DNA of 64,000 nucleotides from Nostoc sphaeroides (lineage in GTDB: Bacteria; Cyanobacteriota; Cyanobacteriia; Cyanobacteriales; Nostocaceae). The translations under genes and the position numbers were made by a program. Positions within the stretch are counted from its first letter, which is position 1; each line of letters opens with the position of its first letter. Positions 45,412 through 54,711 of the stretch are shown one piece after another. The stretch spans positions 4,834,501-4,898,500 of the forward strand of contig NZ_CP031941.1 of NCBI RefSeq assembly GCF_003443655.1, in the 5' to 3' direction. Under the pieces are notes generated by a model. The model was not told where the DNA came from and did no database searches. It saw only the letters and a list, made by a program, of their open reading frames with translations.

Positions 45412-46788
45412 TTACCCTGAGCGTCCCAGTTGTTGGCTAAAATAAAAGCGATATAACTCACACCTTGCGTGAGCTTGATTGCCGTTTAATTGAACCAAAC
45501 CCATACTTTCTAGCTTGTAAGCAGCGATCGCGTCTAGCTCCACTTTTTCATCTGTTGCAATTACCTTTTCCATCGCTGACATTAATTCTGGTTCTTTTTG
45601 GAGTAAGCTCAACAGTTCTCGTAAATGCTGACTGTAAATTCCCACTGGTGTAGATGCGCTTTCTAGTAACATCTCTAATGTTATTTCTTCATGACATAGA
45701 TGATAAAGCGCCAGACTCACCAAATAGGGATGTCCTCCTACCATTGCTTGTAAGGGTACAAGGCGTTTTGCCCCTTCGGAGTCTGCTGCCCAATGTAGCC
45801 CGTAAGCTAATGCTAAATTCTGTACCTGATTGAGGGTAAACGGCGGCAACGTAATTGTTATCCCGACATTGAAAGGCGATTGGTTTAGCTTGAGTGGAAT
45901 ATAAATTTCTGTGGTGTGAACTACCACCATTCGGAGTTTTTGCCAGATTTGATCCTGCTTTGCTTTTTCGTGCCAAAATCGCAGCATTGGCAGAAAGTCT
46001 TGGGCAATATTGGGATGTTCAAAAACTCGATGGACTTCATTCAAAGCCAAAACTACAGGACTTTGCTTAATGTATTGCAGTAGATATGCTTCAAAATAGA
46101 TTTTGCAGCTTACCTTGCTACCCATTTCCGTATCCCAAAAATCATCTAGACAAGGAAGGAGATTTAATTGCCTGCTGATATAGATACAAAACCAACGCAA
46201 AAATTTATCCAGAGAAGCAAAAATATCTTCGTCAGCTTCTTGAAAGTCCAAATAGGCAATTTGATAACCTTGCTCTTTAGCATAAGTAATCATCCGGTTC
46301 AGCAGAGAACTTTTTCCGGTTTTTCTCGGTGCTTTGATTCTGATTAAGCAACCAGGGTGTAAAATCTCGTTACAAACAAGTTCTTCTAGAGGAGGGCGAT
46401 TGATGTAAAGAGGAGAACCTAGTGGTACAGGGCCGCTGGGAAATTCGATCTTGCTTGCTAAAGACAAGTCTGGAGAAACCATTTCTAAGCTAGATTCTTC
46501 GCCCAACTTTTCTTGGCTCTGATTCTCCCGATCAGTTATCTTCTCTTGGAGGTATTTATCCAAAGCTAAATGTAGATTTTTTTTCGTTATTTTCTTTCCA
46601 AGCGCAACAGAAAGGTCTTGCCACAACTCAGAGCCAACTTCCTTGATGTAATTGTTGCGGTAGCCTGATACCTCTGCCATTTCATCGTAAGTTTTGCCCA
46701 ACCACGATTGAGATAGCACAAAACATTGAATGGAAGCAAGAGGCTTGTCTTGCAAAATTCTTTCTACTGCTTGCAGAATATCTTCCAC
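45412..46788 (-). CDS. vWA-MoxR-associated HTH plus AAA-like ATPase
   Basis: A 458-residue protein. The N-terminal ~85 residues (ILQAVERILQDKPLASIQCF, SWLGKTYDEMAEVSGYRNNY) resemble the helix-turn-helix adaptor domain found at the N terminus of vWA-MoxR-associated cyanobacterial proteins. After a linker comes an AAA-like ATPase: GCLIRIKAPRKTGKSSLLNR (Walker A) and VVLALNEVHRVF (Walker B). It lies 132 bp upstream of the second AAA-like gene on the same strand. Such pairs are linked to signalling or biological conflict in multicellular bacteria; the role here is inferred. Confidence 0.78.
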   Translation of the reverse strand: MEDILQAVERILQDKPLASIQCFVLSQSWLGKTYDEMAEVSGYRNNYIKEVGSELWQDLSVALGKKITKKNLHLALDKYLQEKITDRENQSQEKLGEESSLEMVSPDLSLASKIEFPSGPVPLGSPLYINRPPLEELVCNEILHPGCLIRIKAPRKTGKSSLLNRMITYAKEQGYQIAYLDFQEADEDIFASLDKFLRWFCIYISRQLNLLPCLDDFWDTEMGSKVSCKIYFEAYLLQYIKQSPVVLALNEVHRVFEHPNIAQDFLPMLRFWHEKAKQDQIWQKLRMVVVHTTEIYIPLKLNQSPFNVGITITLPPFTLNQVQNLALAYGLHWAADSEGAKRLVPLQAMVGGHPYLVSLALYHLCHEEITLEMLLESASTPVGIYSQHLRELLSLLQKEPELMSAMEKVIATDEKVELDAIAAYKLESMGLVQLNGNQAHARCELYRFYFSQQLGRSG

Positions 46789-46943
46789 GAATATTAATAT
46801 TAAAGGTTAAACAGTTAATAGAGGCATTTATTCACTTTGGTCTAGTAATAATATACAACCGATTAACAATTTCATTATTCAAAGTTCAAAATTAAAGACA
46901 CTTCTGGGTTTCTAACAAATAGAGAAATGGGGATTCAGAGACA

Positions 46944-47606
46944 TTACTTCTTCAGTGCCAGAGTTAAGCCATCTGCGATCGCTACTAAACTAAGACTAAC
47001 TCGCTGGTCTTGATGCAGCTTTTGATTAAAGGCACGAATCTTTTTAGTTCTATTATCTTGCACTTCGGGGTCGGCCACCTTACCTGACCACAGGACATTA
47101 TCGATCGCAATCAGTCCTCCCGGACGCACTAATTGTAGCGATCGCTCATAATAACCATCATAGTTGCTCTTATCTGCATCGATGAAAGCAAAATCAAAGG
47201 TTTCCGCCTCTTTTGTTGCCAGTAGCCGATCCAAAGTCTCCAAAGCTGGGGCAATGTGCAGTTGAATTTTATCCGCCACTCCTGCTTGCTGCCAATAGCG
47301 CCGAGCGATCGCTGTAAATTCCTCACTCACATCACAGGCTACCACTTTACCGTCGCTAGGTAGCGCCAATGCCACCACCAGGGAACTATAACCTGTAAAT
47401 ACCCCAATATCCAAAGTTTTCTTAGCTCCCAACAACTGCACCAATAACGCCAAAAATTGCCCCTGTTCGGGAGCAATCTGCATTCTCCCTATTGGATACT
47501 GGGCTGTTTCTTGTCTCAGTTGGGTTAAAATCTCTGGTTCTCGCAAAGAGACTGATAGTAAGTAGTCATAGAGGTTTTGTTCGAGTCCTAATGTTTGAGT
47601 TGTCAT
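46944..47606 (-). CDS. O-methyltransferase, caffeoyl-CoA type
   Basis: A 220-residue SAM-dependent O-methyltransferase. From ATG 47606: MTTQTLGLEQNLYDYLLSVS, then KKTLDIGVFTGYSSLVVALA (SAM motif I), FAFIDADKSNYDGYYERSLQ (metal and substrate residues) and GGLIAIDNVLWSGKVADP. All catechol-type metal ligands of the family appear present. I reject the longer frame to 47978 because its extra 124 residues translate a 21-bp tandem array and start with TTG. Substrate unknown. Confidence 0.9.
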   Translation of the reverse strand: MTTQTLGLEQNLYDYLLSVSLREPEILTQLRQETAQYPIGRMQIAPEQGQFLALLVQLLGAKKTLDIGVFTGYSSLVVALALPSDGKVVACDVSEEFTAIARRYWQQAGVADKIQLHIAPALETLDRLLATKEAETFDFAFIDADKSNYDGYYERSLQLVRPGGLIAIDNVLWSGKVADPEVQDNRTKKIRAFNQKLHQDQRVSLSLVAIADGLTLALKK

Positions 47607-47624
47607 AATATCGGGGATTGGGGA

Positions 47625-47958
47625 TGAGTCTTTAATACTCGTAGATGAGTCTTTAATACTCGTGAACGAGTCTTTGATACTCGTGAACGAGTCTTTGATA
47701 CTCGTGGATGAGTCTTTGATACTCGTGAACGAGTCTTTGATACTCGTGAACGAGTCTTTGATACTCGTGAACGAGTCTTTGATACTCGTGGATGAGTCTT
47801 TGATACTCGTGAATGAGTCTTTGATACTCGTGAATGAGTCTTTGATACTCGTGAATGAGTCTTTTTTACTCGTGGATGAGTCTTTGATACTCGTGAATGA
47901 GTCTTTGATACTCGTGGATGAGTCTTTGATACTCGTGGACGAGTCTTTGATACTCGCC
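47625..47958. repeat. Tandem array of sixteen 21-bp units
   Basis: Unit close to CTCGTGAACGAGTCTTTGATA, varying at a few positions (GTGAAC/GTGGAT and one TTTTTTA). Each unit holds two tiny inverted repeats, CTCG..CGAG and GAGT..ACTC. The array stays open on both strands because 21 is a multiple of 3 (minus strand: seven-residue repeat SIKDSFT). It lies directly upstream of the methyltransferase start. Confidence 0.93.
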
Positions 47959-48055
47959 AACAATTTTTTAGAAGTCAAAAATTATCTTTAAATGCAACTC
48001 GGTTTGATAAGCAAAGCGATGTCTACGACGGGCTGCGCCTACGCTCAGGATATTT

Positions 48056-48158
48056 ATACCAATTTGAAAAAAGAATGCGACAAATAGACCATCTGTAGAG
48101 ACGCGATTCATCGCGTCTTTACCCAAGGATGTGTTGCAATCATTAATTGAATTGGTAT
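48056..48158. repeat. 103-bp MITE-like element, copy 2
   Basis: Same length, ends (ATACCAATT..AATTGGTAT) and nearly the same sequence as 1345-1447. It is preceded at 48015-48045 by a copy of the GCGATGTCTACGACGGGCTG repeat. Confidence 0.8.
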
Positions 48159-48295
48159 TAGATCATGCCAAACCTCAAAGAACATGATAACGCCTTGCGT
48201 AAAATCTAGATGTAGAAACGTACCACTGCTACGTCTCTACAAAGATTTTGGTATTATGCAAAATCATTTTCATACATGGAATCAGCAACGCCTCT

Positions 48296-48370
48296 TTCCC
48301 ACTCCCCACTCTCCACTCCCCACTCCCTGTCTACACAAATAATTTCAAAAATCAAAGCGGACTGTTATAG
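48296..48370. repeat. STRR plus CAGTCCGC repeat, inverted copy
   Basis: CCCCACT-type heptamers joined to AATTTCAAAAATCAAAGCGG and ACTG; the reverse complement of the composite at 11416-11518. Confidence 0.75.
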
Positions 48371-48568
48371 ATTGTAATTATTGTGCCAAAAGTGTAGTTT
48401 ACCGCACTTCGACAGGCTCAGTGACCACCGTAGGCATCGCACAGACATTCTATATATGTAGAGATATTGCATACCAACCCTTTGTTTGAGTTACTTGCCT
48501 AAACCCTTCTAGAATAAAAACTATTGTAGGAAAATTTTATTACTAAACTTGCTTGTATTCTGGGAGGT

Positions 48569-49510
48569 ATGATGAGCCGTCCAATAATTCTTGGTATTGT
48601 AGGCGACAGCGCAGCTGGGAAAACAACACTAACGCGAGGAATCGCCCAGGTACTCGGCCCAGAAAATGTTACGCTGATATGCACAGATGATTATCACCGT
48701 TACGATCGCCAACAGCGTGCAGATATTGGCATCACCGCTCTCCACCCGGACTGCAACCACTTAGATATAATGCAGCAACACCTGTCGTTGCTACGCACAG
48801 GACAGCCAATTCTTAAACCAGTTTACAGCCATAAAACCGGCACATTCGAGCCACCGCAGTATATCAAGCCCAATAAATTCGTGATTATTGAGGGATTACT
48901 CGGTTATTCTACTCGTGCTGCTCGTGATTCTTACGACGTGAAAGTTTACCTTGCACCTCCTGAAGAACTACGCACTAAGTGGAAAGTTAAACGGGATACC
49001 CAAAAGCGCGGCTACACAGATGAACAGGTATTAGCAGAATTAGAAAAACGCGAACCAGATTCAGCACAATTTATTCGTCCGCAACGGCAATGGTCTGATA
49101 TAGTAATTAGTTTCTACCCACCCATCGGGGAAGATGATGAAACCAATGGACATTTAAATGTGCGTTTGGTACTACGTCCGACAATTCCCCACCCAGATTT
49201 TACCCAGATTATCAACTCTGGCTATGGTGATTCTGAATCAGCAATCCGCCTGGGACTAGACAGAGATATGAGTAAGCCGGTGGATGTCTTAGAAGTTGAT
49301 GGTCATGCAACCTTAGAACAGGTGAATAAGCTAGAGCATATTATTTGTTCTGATATGCCCCATTTACGAAGTATTTGCGATCGCGAAAGTAATCCCGAAC
49401 TGGGTAAAATTGCTGGTACAACTGGAGAAACACTGCAAAGTTACCCCTTGGCTTTGACTCAGTTAATAATTACCTACCACATGCTCAAAGCAACGCAAAT
49501 TTATCAATAA
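48569..49510 (+). CDS. Phosphoribulokinase/uridine kinase family protein
   Basis: A 313-residue P-loop kinase. Walker A is GDSAAGKTTL (about 12-21). The PRK-like motifs TDDYHRYDRQQRADIGITAL HPDCNH and KPVYSHKTGTF and VIIEGLLGYST follow. It is shorter and differs at the N terminus from the Calvin-cycle enzyme (usually about 334 residues with GDSGCGKST), so it may be the second PRK-like paralogue found in some cyanobacteria. Ribulose-5-phosphate use is possible but not shown. No Calvin-cycle neighbours. Confidence 0.85.
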   Translation: MMSRPIILGIVGDSAAGKTTLTRGIAQVLGPENVTLICTDDYHRYDRQQRADIGITALHPDCNHLDIMQQHLSLLRTGQPILKPVYSHKTGTFEPPQYIKPNKFVIIEGLLGYSTRAARDSYDVKVYLAPPEELRTKWKVKRDTQKRGYTDEQVLAELEKREPDSAQFIRPQRQWSDIVISFYPPIGEDDETNGHLNVRLVLRPTIPHPDFTQIINSGYGDSESAIRLGLDRDMSKPVDVLEVDGHATLEQVNKLEHIICSDMPHLRSICDRESNPELGKIAGTTGETLQSYPLALTQLIITYHMLKATQIYQ

Positions 49511-49788
49511 CTGGGATAGGGAGTGGGGAATGGGGAGTGGGGAGTAGGGAATTAGGAAATTTAGCTGTTCCCTCAGCGATTTCTTGTTTAGCAGGCTGTA
49601 CAGCAGCTATAAGCTTTTGTTGCGTTCTTTGGAAAGGCACTTTGCAAACGGCTAAATGGTTGAGTAATGTACAGAAATAGAGAAAATTTCCTAAAATTAA
49701 AGATTTTCTCAAATAAAGATGATTTTGAGAGCAAACAAGGGATAAATAAAGATAGTTCCATCTTTGATGACTATTCTCTGAGTTTTCT

Positions 49789-50520
49789 ATGACCTATTGC
49801 CTCAGAATTGCCGACCTACCTACAAATGAGCGTCCGCGTGAGCGATTAATGACGCATGGTGCCAAAATTTTAGCCACAGCAGAATTAATCGCAATTCTTC
49901 TAGGCACCGGTCAAGGCCCAGGAAAACTATCGGCTGTGGGTTTGGGACAATATATTTTGAGCGAATTAGGCAAACACCAACGCGATCCTTTGGCAGTTAT
50001 GCGAGAAGTTAGCCCTGCTGAGTTGATGCAAATTTCTGGTGTTGGCCCAGCCAAGGCGACAAGTATCTTAGCAGCAATTGAATTGGGTAAACGCGCCTTT
50101 CAATCCCGCCCCAACGATGGCACATTAATTGATAGTCCACTTGCTGCTGCTGCTACCCTCAGTCAAGATTTGATGTGGCAAATACAAGAACGTTTTGCAG
50201 TGGTGCTATTAGATGTTAAGAATCGCTTATTGGGTACGCAAGTGATTACTATTGGCACAGCAACCGAAACCCTAGCCTCTCCCCGTGATATTTTTCGGGA
50301 AGTTATTCGTCAAGGTGCAACGCGGGTAATAGTTGCCCACAACCATCCTTCTGGAAACCTTGAACCCAGCCAGGAAGATATAGAATTGACGCGTCAGTTG
50401 TTAGTAGGGGCGCAGCTTTTGGGCATTCCGGTACTAGATCATCTGATTTTGGGCAATGGCAATCACCAAAGTTTACGGGAAATAACAACCTTGTGGGATG
50501 AGCATCCGCAGGGGGATTAA
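49789..50520 (+). CDS. radC: RadC/JAB-domain protein
   Basis: A 243-residue protein. The N-terminal part has a helix-hairpin-helix ([20 protein letters not shown], about 83-102). The C-terminal JAB/MPN metalloprotease-like domain has [19 protein letters not shown], with the HxHx(n)SxxD metal site. Once linked to DNA repair, the family's true activity is unresolved. Standalone, with HIP1-poor flanks. Confidence 0.93.
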   Translation: MTYCLRIADLPTNERPRERLMTHGAKILATAELIAILLGTGQGPGKLSAVGLGQYILSELGKHQRDPLAVMREVSPAELMQISGVGPAKATSILAAIELGKRAFQSRPNDGTLIDSPLAAAATLSQDLMWQIQERFAVVLLDVKNRLLGTQVITIGTATETLASPRDIFREVIRQGATRVIVAHNHPSGNLEPSQEDIELTRQLLVGAQLLGIPVLDHLILGNGNHQSLREITTLWDEHPQGD

Positions 50521-50797
50521 ACCAATTCGCTTTTTCGCCCATTCGCAATTCGCAATTACGTTATTTAGTCATCCAGGGGGTAAAAGCACACTTACACCAG
50601 TCCAACTAGCATAGCGAAGCAACATGGCACCCAGTAGTGACTCAACAACTCAAGGACTGGCTAAATCACGATTAAATGGCTTATCAAAGAATGATGAACT
50701 GATGTTGCTTTGCATTAGCTTAATTCTGGAAAATATGCTGAGGCTTAATAGTCTTAACTTAAAGTAATATTTCAGTTTAGTAGTTATACTGTGTATT

Positions 50798-51223
50798 ATG
50801 TTTAAGCCTTTTTCATTTGCTTTAGTTGCAGCAAGCATTGTAGTTGCATCAATCAATAATCCCAGCAATACTTTAGCTGGAACTTGTGCTTCTAAGTGTG
50901 GTTCTCGCCCAATTCAGTTTACACCTGGGCAACACATCAGAGTTGAAGTCGTAAATAGCACACCAAACCTGATTAAAATCCAAAAACCCTCTGGGACTGG
51001 TGCAATTTCTTTGAGTCCAGGGCAGAAATTAAATTTAGAACAAATAGAGGGTACAGATCCAAATACATCTTTGATATTTTGGAGTGAAAAGGGTTTGTCA
51101 CTACAAGCAATTGTATCGAAACTTAACTTTGGCACATTGCGGCTGGAACTCCGTCCGACTTGGCGCTCTCCAGGCGATCGCTCGTTATATATTATGGATG
51201 ATGGTAGAATCAACGTGTTTTAA
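50798..51223 (+). CDS. Secreted hypothetical protein
   Basis: A 141-residue protein with a signal peptide (MFKPFSFALVAASIVVASIN, likely cleavage after LAG) and a beta-rich body (IQFTPGQHIRVEVVNSTPNL). CASKCGS after the cleavage point could form a disulfide. No family recognised. An STRR array follows. Confidence 0.65.
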   Translation: MFKPFSFALVAASIVVASINNPSNTLAGTCASKCGSRPIQFTPGQHIRVEVVNSTPNLIKIQKPSGTGAISLSPGQKLNLEQIEGTDPNTSLIFWSEKGLSLQAIVSKLNFGTLRLELRPTWRSPGDRSLYIMDDGRINVF

Positions 51224-51235
51224 CAGAAATGTTAA

Positions 51236-51418
51236 AAGTTATGAGTTATGAGTTATGAGTTATGAGTTAAGAAATAACTTTTAATTAAAAACTTCTAACT
51301 CCTAACTCCTAATTTCCAACTTCTAACTCCTAATTTCTAACTCCTAATTTCTAACTCCTAATTTCTAACTCCTAATTTCTAACTCCTAACTCCTAACTCC
51401 TAACTCCTAATTTCTAAC
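51236..51418. repeat. STRR block (GAGTTAT then CTAACTC/CTAATTT)
   Basis: About 180 bp of direct then complementary heptamers filling the gap just before the recJ GTG start. Confidence 0.9.
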
Positions 51419-51425
51419 TTGTACT

Positions 51426-53516
51426 GTGCTAGACCGACCTATATCTGAGCTATCAAAACCTACCAGGCGCTTACCCGATCAGCGCTGGCAAATTTATCCA
51501 CAAAAACCAGAATTTGCCCAAAATCTGGCAGCTTTGACAAACATTTCACCCATTGTCAGCCAGTTGTTGATTAATCGGGGTATGGAAACCCCAGAACAGG
51601 TACAAGCATTTTTAAATCCAGAGTCCTTAGTTTTACCTTCGCCGTTAGAAGATTTCCCAGATTTGGCGATTAGTTTAGAGTTATTGCAAAATGCGATCGC
51701 TTCTCAAACAAAAATTGCTATTTGTGGTGATTATGATGCTGATGGGATGACCAGCACGGCTCTACTTTTGCGTAGTCTCCGCACTTTAGGCGCACAAGTA
51801 GATTATGCTATTCCCAGCCGGATGCACGAAGGTTACGGTATTAATAAACGCATAGTTGAAGAATTTCACAGCGAAGGTGTAGGGCTAATTCTCACTGTAG
51901 ATAATGGCATCTCTGCGTTTGAACCAGTTGCTAGAGCTAGAGAACTTGGTGTTGCAGTGATTATCACCGACCATCATGATATACCTCAAAAATTACCGCC
52001 AGCTAACGCTATTCTCAACCCTAAACTAATAGCTGAATCCTCACCTTATCGGGGTGTTGCTGGTGTTGGTGTCGCCTACATTTTGGCAGTGTCTCTAGCG
52101 CAACAGCTAGGAGAGACTAAGGGCTTGATTCAGCCGATGCTAGCACTATTTACACTGGGAACGATCGCAGATTTGGCCCCCTTAACTGGTGTAAATCGCC
52201 GTTGGGTGAAACGTGGTTTACAGCATTTACCCAAGTCAAACTTACCCGGAGTGCAGGCGTTAATTCAGGTAGGCGGCGTACAGGCGAGGGGAGATGAGGG
52301 AGCAGAAGAGAAAATCGCCAATCCAAAAGCCAAAATCCAAAATCCAAAATCGCTAAAGCCTGAAGATATCGGTTTTCGCCTGGGGCCACGAATTAATGCT
52401 ATTGGTCGAATTGGTAATCCCCAGACTGTGATTGAATTGCTGACTACAGATGATATGGGGGTGGCGCTAGAAAGAGCAATGCAATGCGAACAAATAAATG
52501 CCAGTCGCCAAGAGATGTGTCAGCAAATTGAACAAGAAGCGATCGCTTATGTAGAGACGCAATATATCGCGTCTTTACAAGATGACCGTGTATTAATTGT
52601 TGTTCAACCCAATTGGCATCATGGCGTTATTGGGATTGTCGCCTCCCGCCTGGTGGAACGCTACGGCGTTCCCGTGTTCATCGGGACTTATGAGGATGAG
52701 GGACATATACGTGGTTCTGCACGCTCAATTCCAGAGTTTCATGTGTTTGAAGCTTTGGAATATTGTCATGATTTACTAGGGAAATTTGGTGGACACAAAG
52801 CAGCCGGGGGATTCTCTCTACCCGCAGATAATTTAGAGATGGTGCGATCGCGTTTGATTGAGTTTGCTAACCAGTGTCTTGAACCCCAACATCTCAAGCC
52901 TCTGCTCAAAATTGATGCCGAAGTCAACCTCAATCACATCAATCAGCAGCTTTATCAACAGCTTAATGCTCTGCACCCCTGCGGTATGGACAACCCCGAT
53001 CCAGTTTTCTGGACACCTAATGTTCAAGTGGTTGAGCAAAAAATCGTCGGTAAGGGCCACATTAAGCTGACAATTGCCCAAAATGTCGATAATCAAGAGT
53101 ATAAAATTAAAGCGATCGCTTGGCGTTGGGGCGACTATTTCCGCTTACCACCGCGAGTGGATGTAGCTTACAAACTACGAGAAAATTACTTTAACGGTAA
53201 CACCACCATTGAGCTAGAGTTAATAGGTGTCAGATTGCCAATTCAGCTTCAACAATATTTTGCTTCGCCACCTACCCCGTCAAGCACAACTTTTGAATAC
53301 AACCAGCGACAGTATACTTGTGGTTTCTATAAAAACGGTATTGAAGCAGAATTAAGAATTAAAAACTCTGAAGGCAAAGTTTTAGCTATGCAGCCAGGAC
53401 ATATAATTGGTTTGCTAGGAATTAATCGGCAAAACGCCAAAGAAGTTGATATTTCTCAACCACAGTATGACAGTATTATTCAAGCTGCCCTTCAGGCGTT
53501 ATCAGTTAAGAGTTAA
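51426..53516 (+). CDS. recJ: Single-stranded-DNA exonuclease RecJ
   Basis: A 696-residue 5'-3' exonuclease of the DHH family. DYDADGMTSTAL (motif I, about 101-112), TVDNGIS (motif II), ITDHHDIP (DHH motif, about 180-187), GVAGVGVAYILA (motif IV) and the DHHA1 part GGHKAAGGFSL (about 458-468). It starts at GTG 51426, straight after an STRR block. Two repeat-derived segments lie within it: residues about 283-309 (low-complexity and CCAAAAT heptamers) and about 376-385 (the GAGACGC palindrome). The frame is kept in both. Confidence 0.93.
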   Translation: MLDRPISELSKPTRRLPDQRWQIYPQKPEFAQNLAALTNISPIVSQLLINRGMETPEQVQAFLNPESLVLPSPLEDFPDLAISLELLQNAIASQTKIAICGDYDADGMTSTALLLRSLRTLGAQVDYAIPSRMHEGYGINKRIVEEFHSEGVGLILTVDNGISAFEPVARARELGVAVIITDHHDIPQKLPPANAILNPKLIAESSPYRGVAGVGVAYILAVSLAQQLGETKGLIQPMLALFTLGTIADLAPLTGVNRRWVKRGLQHLPKSNLPGVQALIQVGGVQARGDEGAEEKIANPKAKIQNPKSLKPEDIGFRLGPRINAIGRIGNPQTVIELLTTDDMGVALERAMQCEQINASRQEMCQQIEQEAIAYVETQYIASLQDDRVLIVVQPNWHHGVIGIVASRLVERYGVPVFIGTYEDEGHIRGSARSIPEFHVFEALEYCHDLLGKFGGHKAAGGFSLPADNLEMVRSRLIEFANQCLEPQHLKPLLKIDAEVNLNHINQQLYQQLNALHPCGMDNPDPVFWTPNVQVVEQKIVGKGHIKLTIAQNVDNQEYKIKAIAWRWGDYFRLPPRVDVAYKLRENYFNGNTTIELELIGVRLPIQLQQYFASPPTPSSTTFEYNQRQYTCGFYKNGIEAELRIKNSEGKVLAMQPGHIIGLLGINRQNAKEVDISQPQYDSIIQAALQALSVKS
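52274..52352 (+). repeat. STRR-derived insertion inside recJ
   Basis: GA-rich sequence then CCAAAAT heptamers, identical in type to intergenic arrays, in frame within recJ, encoding KIANPKAKIQNPKS. Confidence 0.8.
52551..52580 (+). repeat. GTAGAGACGC palindromic repeat inside recJ
   Basis: GTAGAGACGC and GCGTCTTTACAA flank ATATAT; same family as in the 103-bp MITEs. Encodes VETQYIASLQ in frame. Confidence 0.7.
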
Positions 53517-53575
53517 GAGTTAGGAGTTAGGAGTTAGGAGTTATTAATTAACTTATCGTAAATTAAAGGGTTTAA

Positions 53576-53742
53576 GACCCCTACATTTACATGTAGCATC
53601 AGTTTCAGTCCTTAAAAAGCAGGACGCTAAGTGTAGCTTGCTTCCCCGTAGGGGAAGACAGGTCTTACAGTGAGTTTACCGAACTGCTCAAGAACCATCG
53701 GGGTTTAAATCCCCATCTGAAATGTCTTTGATTTTGAATTTT
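53576..53742. other. Structured repeat region without a gene
   Basis: Contains hairpins CTACATTTACATGTAG and GGGGTTTAAATCCCC and a CCCCGTAGGGG palindrome. The arrangement recalls the 3' end of an IS200/IS605-type element, but no transposase or tnpB is present. STRR arrays flank it (53507-53545 and 53783-53862). Confidence 0.35.
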
Positions 53743-53872
53743 GAATTATTAACACTTGTGACTATGACACTGTGAGTGCTGATTTATGAGTTATGAGTTA
53801 TGAGTTGAGAATAAAATTTAATTCCTCACTCCTAACTCCTCACTCCTAACTCTGAATCAGCACTCATAACTC

Positions 53873-54004
53873 TTATAAGTTGCCGTTGCGAAATGCCAGC
53901 AAAAAGATTACCACTGGCCCAGCAATCACAATTAGCCCCACGGACAGCAATTGGAAAATTACTTCCCAATTAATACTGGTAAAAGCGTTAAACAAAGCGT
54001 CCAT
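53873..54004 (-). CDS. psb30: Photosystem II protein Psb30 (Ycf12)
   Basis: A 43-residue single-helix subunit of photosystem II. From ATG 54004 it reads [20 protein letters not shown], then a hydrophobic helix [18 protein letters not shown] and the end RNGNL. Psb30 proteins share this layout, including the GP-VIFLLA core and the C-terminal GGNL/NGNL. It sits near cytochrome b559 on the PSII periphery and stabilises the complex. A GGAG-rich ribosome site precedes the ATG. Easily missed because of its size. Confidence 0.88.
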   Translation of the reverse strand: MDALFNAFTSINWEVIFQLLSVGLIVIAGPVVIFLLAFRNGNL

Positions 54005-54266
54005 TTTTCCTTTCTCCTCCCAATTGTCTTAAAAAATTCAATAACTTAATTACAAAACCCGAAATTGATCATATCTGGCTATGGCCTGCTAGATTTAATT
54101 TACTTAACAAAATTATAAGAAAAGACATAAAAACGTAAAATGAGGGAATGGGGCATTGGGTATTGGGCATTGGGAAAGACTTGTTGCAACTTCTCACCTC
54201 TTGTCCCATTGTCTCCCACTCCTAACTCCTAACTCCTACTCCCCAATTCCTACTCCCCAATATAAA

Positions 54267-54617
54267 ATGTCAACTTGGCAATGTGTAAAACAATGTGGAG
54301 CCTGCTGTAATCTTGATCCAGCAGATCGTCCAGATTTGGATGAGTACCTCTCTCCACCAGAACTAGAACTCTACCTCAGCATGGTAGGCGAAGGCGGATG
54401 GTGCGTTAATTTCGACCATACCACGCGAGAATGTCGCATCTACCAAAATCGTCCGCGCTTCTGCCGTGTGGAATCAGAAGTGTTTCAAGATATGTATGGG
54501 GTTGAACCAGAAGAAGTTAACGATTTTGCTATCGACTGCTGTCGCCAGCAAATAGAAGGAGTATACGGCGATCGCAGTCTGGAAATACTACGCTTCAATA
54601 AAGCTGTTGGGCTGTGA
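54267..54617 (+). CDS. YkgJ-type zinc/iron-cluster-binding protein
   Basis: A 116-residue protein with the cysteine-cluster pattern: CVKQCGACCNLDP near the N terminus, CVNFDHTTRECRIYQNRPRF C in the middle, and DCCRQQ near the C terminus. The family likely binds a metal cluster; role unknown. I start at ATG 54267 (MSTWQC); the open frame upstream is repeat-derived. Confidence 0.87.
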   Translation: MSTWQCVKQCGACCNLDPADRPDLDEYLSPPELELYLSMVGEGGWCVNFDHTTRECRIYQNRPRFCRVESEVFQDMYGVEPEEVNDFAIDCCRQQIEGVYGDRSLEILRFNKAVGL

Positions 54618-54711
54618 ACTCCCACTCCTGGTTTTAGTATCTGGAGTTGCAATTTATTACAACAATCTGAGAATATGATAGAAATATGAAAACAACCTCG
54701 CAACAAAACTA

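Noticed and set aside
47607-47978. N-terminal extension of the O-methyltransferase with heptad-like SIKDSFT repeats
   Set aside because: It starts with TTG, lacks a ribosome site and only translates a tandem DNA array; the ATG at 47606 gives the normal family length.
47662-47991. Plus-strand reading frame of NESLILV repeats
   Set aside because: Shadow of the same 21-bp array, which is open in several frames because its unit is a multiple of three.
48569-49510. Calling this the Calvin-cycle phosphoribulokinase
   Set aside because: The P-loop context and length differ from the main cyanobacterial PRK, and no carbon-fixation genes are near.
53576-53742. IS200/IS605 omega-RNA 3' end
   Set aside because: Hairpins are suggestive but no tnpA or tnpB, and no recognised cleavage site; kept only as an unexplained structured region.
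54156-54266. 37-residue extension of the YkgJ-type protein
   Set aside because: Repeat-derived and not family-like.
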